From positions 1 through 64,000 of the forward strand of contig CAZKPP010000002.1 of NCBI GenBank assembly GCA_964554665.1: 64,000 bases of DNA, read 5' to 3'. Positions 59,591 to 64,000 of the stretch are shown here, in pieces. The notes below the pieces were generated by a model that searched no databases, had not been told where the DNA came from, and saw only the letters and a program-made list of their open reading frames with translations. The stretch is from UBA3263 sp964554665 (lineage in GTDB: Bacteria; Bacteroidota; Bacteroidia; Bacteroidales; Muribaculaceae). Each line of letters opens with the position of its first letter. The stretch's first letter is position 1. The position numbers and the translations under genes were made by a program.

Positions 59591-61362
59591 GACTCCTGAA
59601 TATTTTTGCAGCAGCCATGTTAGGCATCGGCTCCCTGACCGCCGGCACCCCCGAAACGTATATGCACGTTTTCTGCAACGACGCCATTGAGCAGTACAAA
59701 ACCGACCCCATAACCGGGGCTCAATACGTGTCGGGCTACGTAGGCTCTTTTGCCGACGTGCCGATGCAATATCTCGACTCACTGAGCCTGATGAAAAACC
59801 GCGGCGAGCTTTCGCGCATAAAACTCACCTACACCACCCCCGACGGAAAAACCCGCATTCCCAAGGTGAGCCTCGACGCCATCGACCGCATAGTCTTCGG
59901 CCCGAACCCCGCCGAATTCCGCATAACGATTCCCGAAATGCCCGGTCTGGCCGAGGTTACGTCGAAAACCGAATATCTCGACGGCCACCTGATTATCAAC
60001 GGCTTCGGAGTGTGCGACGATTTCGAGGGCGACATTAAAGTGCGCGGCCGCGGCAACTCAACCTGGAATATGGCGAAAAAAGCATATCGCATAAAACTCC
60101 CCGAAAAAACCAAGCTCTGCGGCTATCGCAAAGCCAAGAACTACGTTTTGCTCGCCAACCACATCGACCTGTCGCTGATGCGCAACGAAGTTGCCGCCCT
60201 GACAACGCAGCTCGTGGGCATGCCCTACCCGACCCACGCCAAGCCGGTCAACGTTTATTTCAACGACCACTACAAAGGCTCATACATGCTCATGGAAAAG
60301 GTTGGCATCAACAACGGTTCGGTCAACATTCCGGCAGCCCAGGAGGCCGAGTCGATAATGTTTGAACTCGACGTTAACTTCGACGAAGAGCTGAAAACCA
60401 TTACCCCCTACTACCACCTGCCGCTGCAACACAAAGACCCAGACGCGCCGGCCGACATCACCGCCGCCAAGATTTGGTTCGGAGAATGGGCCAACGACTT
60501 CATTGAAATGGAAAAGGCCGTTTATGAAAACAAAAACATGAGCGACTATATCGACTACGAAACCCTGGCTAAGTTCCTGATTGTGTTCAACGTTGCGTGC
60601 AACCAGGAAGTCAACCACCCCAAGAGCATATATCTCTATAAAACCAAGGGGGGCAAATATCAGTTCGGCCCCTGCTGGGACTTTGACTGGGCCTTCGGCT
60701 ACAGCCCCACATATCGCGCCATGGGCGAAGGCCTGACACCCGAAGAAGCCGAGCGGATGATCGACGAGCTGCAGAATTTCTGCGTAAACTCGTTCGGACC
60801 GTTTGGCGGGTCTATGTGGTTTACCTACAACGGCCAGAGCTTCATCTGGTATGGCGACCGCCAGTTCTATCTCTACAACAACGGCTACATTCTTCCCTAT
60901 CCCGAAGGCTCGGTTTCCTACGCTCCCACCTATAACAACTACCTGCTTGGCACCGGCAAGAACAACGGCAACATTGCCAACAGCTACTACGATGCAGTTG
61001 GCAACGGCGGCGAATTCTTCCTGTCGATAGTCAAGGATAACCCGGAATTCATGGCGGTTTACAAGCAGGTTTGGGATAACTTCTACAGCAACCTCGATGC
61101 CTTCTGGGCAGCATTCGACGCCTACGAAGCCGAGCTGCTCCCCTCGGCAGCCAAGAACCACACGGTTTGGCCATACTCCTACACCTCGGCCACCGACCAT
61201 GAGCTCAGCGACCTGACCGACGGCACCTATGCCGGCGCCATCCGGGCCCTGCGCCGCTGGCTGGAGCTGCGCATGGAGTTCCTCAACAACCCCGACAACA
61301 ACTACGGACTCTATGATCCGTCATCAACCTTTAAACGCGGACAACTTTCAACCAAAAAATGA
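59587..61362 (+). CDS. Secreted CotH-family protein kinase-like protein, first copy (591 aa)
   Basis: CotH proteins are atypical kinases; B. subtilis CotH phosphorylates spore-coat proteins. A signal peptide (about 1-18) and an N-terminal module of about 120 residues precede the CotH domain: VRGRGNSTW at 152-160, KKAYRIKLPEK, YKGSYMLMEKVG, a long helical insert, and the motif GPCWDFDWAFGY with Asp365 and Asp367 as likely metal/catalytic residues. A C-terminal region (about 480-591) ends without the DLQGRK tail. It is coupled by ATGA overlaps on both sides. The organism does not appear to sporulate, so the substrate must be another secreted protein; kinase activity is inferred. Confidence 0.85.
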   Translation: MRLLNIFAAAMLGIGSLTAGTPETYMHVFCNDAIEQYKTDPITGAQYVSGYVGSFADVPMQYLDSLSLMKNRGELSRIKLTYTTPDGKTRIPKVSLDAIDRIVFGPNPAEFRITIPEMPGLAEVTSKTEYLDGHLIINGFGVCDDFEGDIKVRGRGNSTWNMAKKAYRIKLPEKTKLCGYRKAKNYVLLANHIDLSLMRNEVAALTTQLVGMPYPTHAKPVNVYFNDHYKGSYMLMEKVGINNGSVNIPAAQEAESIMFELDVNFDEELKTITPYYHLPLQHKDPDAPADITAAKIWFGEWANDFIEMEKAVYENKNMSDYIDYETLAKFLIVFNVACNQEVNHPKSIYLYKTKGGKYQFGPCWDFDWAFGYSPTYRAMGEGLTPEEAERMIDELQNFCVNSFGPFGGSMWFTYNGQSFIWYGDRQFYLYNNGYILPYPEGSVSYAPTYNNYLLGTGKNNGNIANSYYDAVGNGGEFFLSIVKDNPEFMAVYKQVWDNFYSNLDAFWAAFDAYEAELLPSAAKNHTVWPYSYTSATDHELSDLTDGTYAGAIRALRRWLELRMEFLNNPDNNYGLYDPSSTFKRGQLSTKK

Positions 61363-62738
61363 ATAAGCACCTTATATATTGCTTAATGCTCGGCACCGCC
61401 CTCAGCGCCGGTGCCGAAGGCTATCTCGACCGCTCGTCATGGAAATGGTCGGCATCGTCGATCTGCGAACCCTCTGCCGGCGACGACGGCGACATTGCCG
61501 GCCTCCCCGGCCTCTATGACGGCGACCCGTCAACCTGCTGGCACTCAAACTGGCACGCCGCCGCCGGCACCCCCGAACGCTCCAACCCGCACTGGATTAT
61601 GATTGACCGCGGCGGCGACACTTCGGAATTCACCGCCATTTCCTACCTGCCGCGCCAAAAGAACATCAATACAGCCTGCACCAGCTATATGGTGTATTTC
61701 GCCGACCGCGACCTGAGCGACTGCCCGGCGACCTCGGCAGCCGACATTTATGCCACCATGGGCAATCCCGACCTCTCGGGCTCGCTCGAAGCCACCGCCG
61801 AGGAGAAAATCATCAAGCTCGAAAAAGCCACTTCGGCCCGCTATATTCTCTTCATCAACGTAGAGTCGGTTTCGTCGAGTTCGGCGGCCTGCTCCGAGTT
61901 CAACCTCATAGGCCCCGGAGGCACTCAAGGTGGCGACGACCCGCTGGAGACCAACGCCTACAACGCCATCCGCATGATTCCGCGCGCGGCATCGGAAAAA
62001 CCGAGCCAGATTGCCATTCAGGGCGATGCGCTGACCTTTTCGATGAACCAGGGCTGGCTCAGAATGTCGAACACCGACATCACCGTTGAATATAACCTTG
62101 CCGACATAAAGAGCTATAAGTTCATACACTATAACTTCGCCGGCAACCAGTCATACGTCGGCGACCAAAAAGACGTTCTCACCTCGAAGTTCAACCTCGC
62201 GGTGATTCCCGCGCCGGCAACGGTTGAGACTCTCGGCTCGGTAGCCATAGTGCCCCCTTCGGCATCGCGCGCCAACCACAGCGTCGAGGGCCGCGCCACA
62301 CTCAGCTCCCCGGCGGGCACAATAGCCTCGTTCAGCGCCGACGAGCTCGACTCGCTGCGCGCCGACGACGGCTCCTATCCGCTGATCTCCGAACCGCTCA
62401 CGCAGCCCGGCGAATACACGCTGACCGTTCCGGCCGACATGCTGATTATTGCCGACGGCTCACGCTCGCTCCCATTCGAGGCCACGTGGACCGTCAGCGA
62501 CCAAAGCGGCATCCGCCAGGCCGAAATCCAAACTTTGGCCATCAGCCGCCAAGGCGCCGTGCTCTACATTAGCGGCATCGACGGCAGCGGCACGCTGACT
62601 CTGGTCGATCTTCAAGGGCGCCCGGCAGCTTCGGCCCGCATCTCGGCCGAAGGCACCGCGGCGTTCAATGTAGGCGCGCTCCAAACCGGTGTTTACCTCC
62701 TTCAAGTAAATAAAACAACTCTCAAAATCACTCTCTGA
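61359..62738 (+). CDS. Secreted discoidin-like protein with type IX-like C-terminal domain (459 aa)
   Basis: A signal peptide (about 1-19, ending SAGAE) is followed by an F5/8-type C (discoidin-like) domain (about 22-190: GLYDGDPSTCWHSNWH and an ARYILFINVES strand). A middle region (about 200-260) has the 'ITVEYNLADIKSYKF' block that resembles one in the small tailed protein of this operon. The C-terminal domain ends TLVDLQGRPAAS, GALQTGVYLLQV and LKITL. It overlaps both CotH genes (ATGA upstream, TGATG downstream), so it is a likely partner or target of the kinases. Confidence 0.78.
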   Translation: MNKHLIYCLMLGTALSAGAEGYLDRSSWKWSASSICEPSAGDDGDIAGLPGLYDGDPSTCWHSNWHAAAGTPERSNPHWIMIDRGGDTSEFTAISYLPRQKNINTACTSYMVYFADRDLSDCPATSAADIYATMGNPDLSGSLEATAEEKIIKLEKATSARYILFINVESVSSSSAACSEFNLIGPGGTQGGDDPLETNAYNAIRMIPRAASEKPSQIAIQGDALTFSMNQGWLRMSNTDITVEYNLADIKSYKFIHYNFAGNQSYVGDQKDVLTSKFNLAVIPAPATVETLGSVAIVPPSASRANHSVEGRATLSSPAGTIASFSADELDSLRADDGSYPLISEPLTQPGEYTLTVPADMLIIADGSRSLPFEATWTVSDQSGIRQAEIQTLAISRQGAVLYISGIDGSGTLTLVDLQGRPAASARISAEGTAAFNVGALQTGVYLLQVNKTTLKITL

Positions 62739-64000
62739 TGCTTCGCAAATTCCTCGCATATATAATGGTGGCTATGGCTCCCGCTCTTGCCGGAGCCGAC
62801 GAACCCTGGCTGCACATCTATTACCCCGACGGCAACAAATATCAGGGTTTCGACATGAACGATGTTCTCGACATCACTTTCGACGAAACCACCGGCACGA
62901 TGTTTATCAACAGCGCCGACGGCGAAGCCAAGGCCTACGCCAAAGCCATGGACCACTTTGAAATCGGCCCCAACGTTGCCGCAATCTATATCGACACCGA
63001 CATTCAGGGATTCTCCGAAATTCCGTCGAAAGAGGAGTATCTCGACGCAACGATTACCTTCAAGGGCCGCGGGCTGCAGCCCGACTTTGTTGAACGCGTA
63101 AAGATTCGCGGCCGCGGCAACTCAACCTGGGGAATGCCCAAAAAGCCCTATCGCCTGAAATTTGAAGCCAAGCAGCGCATGCTCCTGCCCAAAAAGGCCA
63201 AAAACTTTGTGCTGCTCGCCAACTATATCGACCCCTCGATGCTGCGCAACGTAGCCGCCCTGAAGTTCGGCGAAGTAATCGGCATGCCCTGGATTAACCA
63301 TACCGAGCCCGTCGACGTTTATTTCAACAATATCTACAAAGGCTCATATACCCTTACCGAAAAAGTAGGCTTCAACAATGGCTCGGTAAACCTCAAAGCC
63401 GCCGACGAGCCGAACTCCATAATGCTTGAACTCGACACCTACGAACCGGCCGACGACGATATTTACTTCGAAAGCCCATACTTTAAATGGAATAACGAAA
63501 CCTTCTACTTCCCCGTAAAGGTCAAAGACCCCGACGCGCCCGCCGACCCCGACGAGGCCGACAAGTGGCTCGAAGAGTGGAAAGAGGACTTCAACAGCTT
63601 CGTAAACATCGTCAACTCAGGCGACGAAACCGAAATCTTTAAGACTTGCGACCTCGAAAGCCTTGTTCGCTACATTATGGTTTTTGACCTTGCGTGCAAC
63701 CAGGAGCTCGATCACCCCAAGAGCGTTTACGTTTACAAAACCAAAGGCGGGAAATGGAACTTCGGCCCCTGCTGGGACTTTGACTGGGCGTTCGGCTATC
63801 GTCCCACCTACGAAAAAATCGTGAGCTATCAAGGCTGGTGGCCCCAATATGCTCCGTCATACGAAAATCCGCTGATCGGCTACAAGAATAACTACAGCAG
63901 CAAACCGCTTCAGGATGGCAGCGGCAGCATCTTCTTCTATAGATTATGTAGCACCGAGGCCTTCCAGGACCGCTTTGACGAAGTGTGGAACGACTTCTAC
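62738..64000 (+). CDS. Secreted CotH-family protein kinase-like protein, second copy (partial, 421 aa visible)
   Basis: Open to the window edge, so the C-terminus is missing. A signal peptide (about 1-19, ending ALAGA) and a short module ('NDVLDITFDETTG') precede the CotH domain. IRGRGNSTW at 123-131, KKPYRLKF, YKGSYTLTEKVGFNNGSVNL and FGPCWDFDWAFGY (Asp347, Asp349) match the first copy. The two domains are clearly related but not nearly identical, so the duplication is old. It overlaps the previous stop by one base (TGATG). The frame is unbroken over all visible codons. Confidence 0.85.
   Translation, partial: MLRKFLAYIMVAMAPALAGADEPWLHIYYPDGNKYQGFDMNDVLDITFDETTGTMFINSADGEAKAYAKAMDHFEIGPNVAAIYIDTDIQGFSEIPSKEEYLDATITFKGRGLQPDFVERVKIRGRGNSTWGMPKKPYRLKFEAKQRMLLPKKAKNFVLLANYIDPSMLRNVAALKFGEVIGMPWINHTEPVDVYFNNIYKGSYTLTEKVGFNNGSVNLKAADEPNSIMLELDTYEPADDDIYFESPYFKWNNETFYFPVKVKDPDAPADPDEADKWLEEWKEDFNSFVNIVNSGDETEIFKTCDLESLVRYIMVFDLACNQELDHPKSVYVYKTKGGKWNFGPCWDFDWAFGYRPTYEKIVSYQGWWPQYAPSYENPLIGYKNNYSSKPLQDGSGSIFFYRLCSTEAFQDRFDEVWNDFY

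Overview
The window looks like chromosomal DNA of a Bacteroidales bacterium, most likely Muribaculaceae-like (family level is inference). The evidence is: at least a dozen promoters of the Bacteroidetes type (TTTG, about 20 bases, then TAnnTTTG); a SusC/SusD polysaccharide locus; glycine-lipid genes (glsA/glsB type); the type IX secretion protein PorV; lipoproteins with SxxC lipoboxes; and many secreted proteins ending in a short 'DLQGRKv...GvYIVNGKK' tail. Every stop codon I checked for an intact gene (about 50) is TAA or TGA. The only TAG interrupts one gene.

Layout. 1-1200: start of a pyrF-like gene on the minus strand, then a DUF3791-DUF3990-DUF3791 cassette. 1278-4419: a repeat-bearing secreted protein and gapA. 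4492-12187 (minus): an AcrAB-TolC-type efflux operon running into an LpxA-like acyltransferase and a flippase-like membrane protein. 12460-15297: a secreted sialidase. 15402-20196: tRNA-His, tgt, an LptF/G permease, a YigZ-family protein and a long-chain acyl-CoA synthetase. 20203-21321 (minus): hpt-adk. 21455-24902: glsA-glsB-pyrK-pyrD with overlapping genes. 25217-36335: SusC, SusD, a surface lipoprotein and a multidomain GH31 glycosidase, presumably an alpha-glucan locus.

36351-37853: hipBA. 37956-40538: two secreted paralogues with near-identical ends and diverged middles, separated by a small inverted-repeat-bounded element. 40663-43903: thrS-infC-rpmI-rplT. 44011-45686: porV-ispF. 45748-50700: a translationally coupled chain of outer-membrane and envelope proteins. 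50825-52306: a tripartite hipB-hipS-hipT module. 52371-58943 (minus): two large secreted paralogues, the second interrupted by an in-frame amber codon. 59117-64000: a coupled operon with two CotH-type kinase genes (the second runs off the window), a small tailed protein and a discoidin-like tailed protein.

The most interesting accessory material is the DUF3990 cassette, the two hip modules with different architectures and different operator-like repeats, the constant-end/variable-middle gene pair with a G8 tract near the -33 position, the CotH operon, and tRNA-His lying directly upstream of tgt with a terminator-like hairpin between them. No rRNA, CRISPR array, insertion sequence or phage gene was seen.
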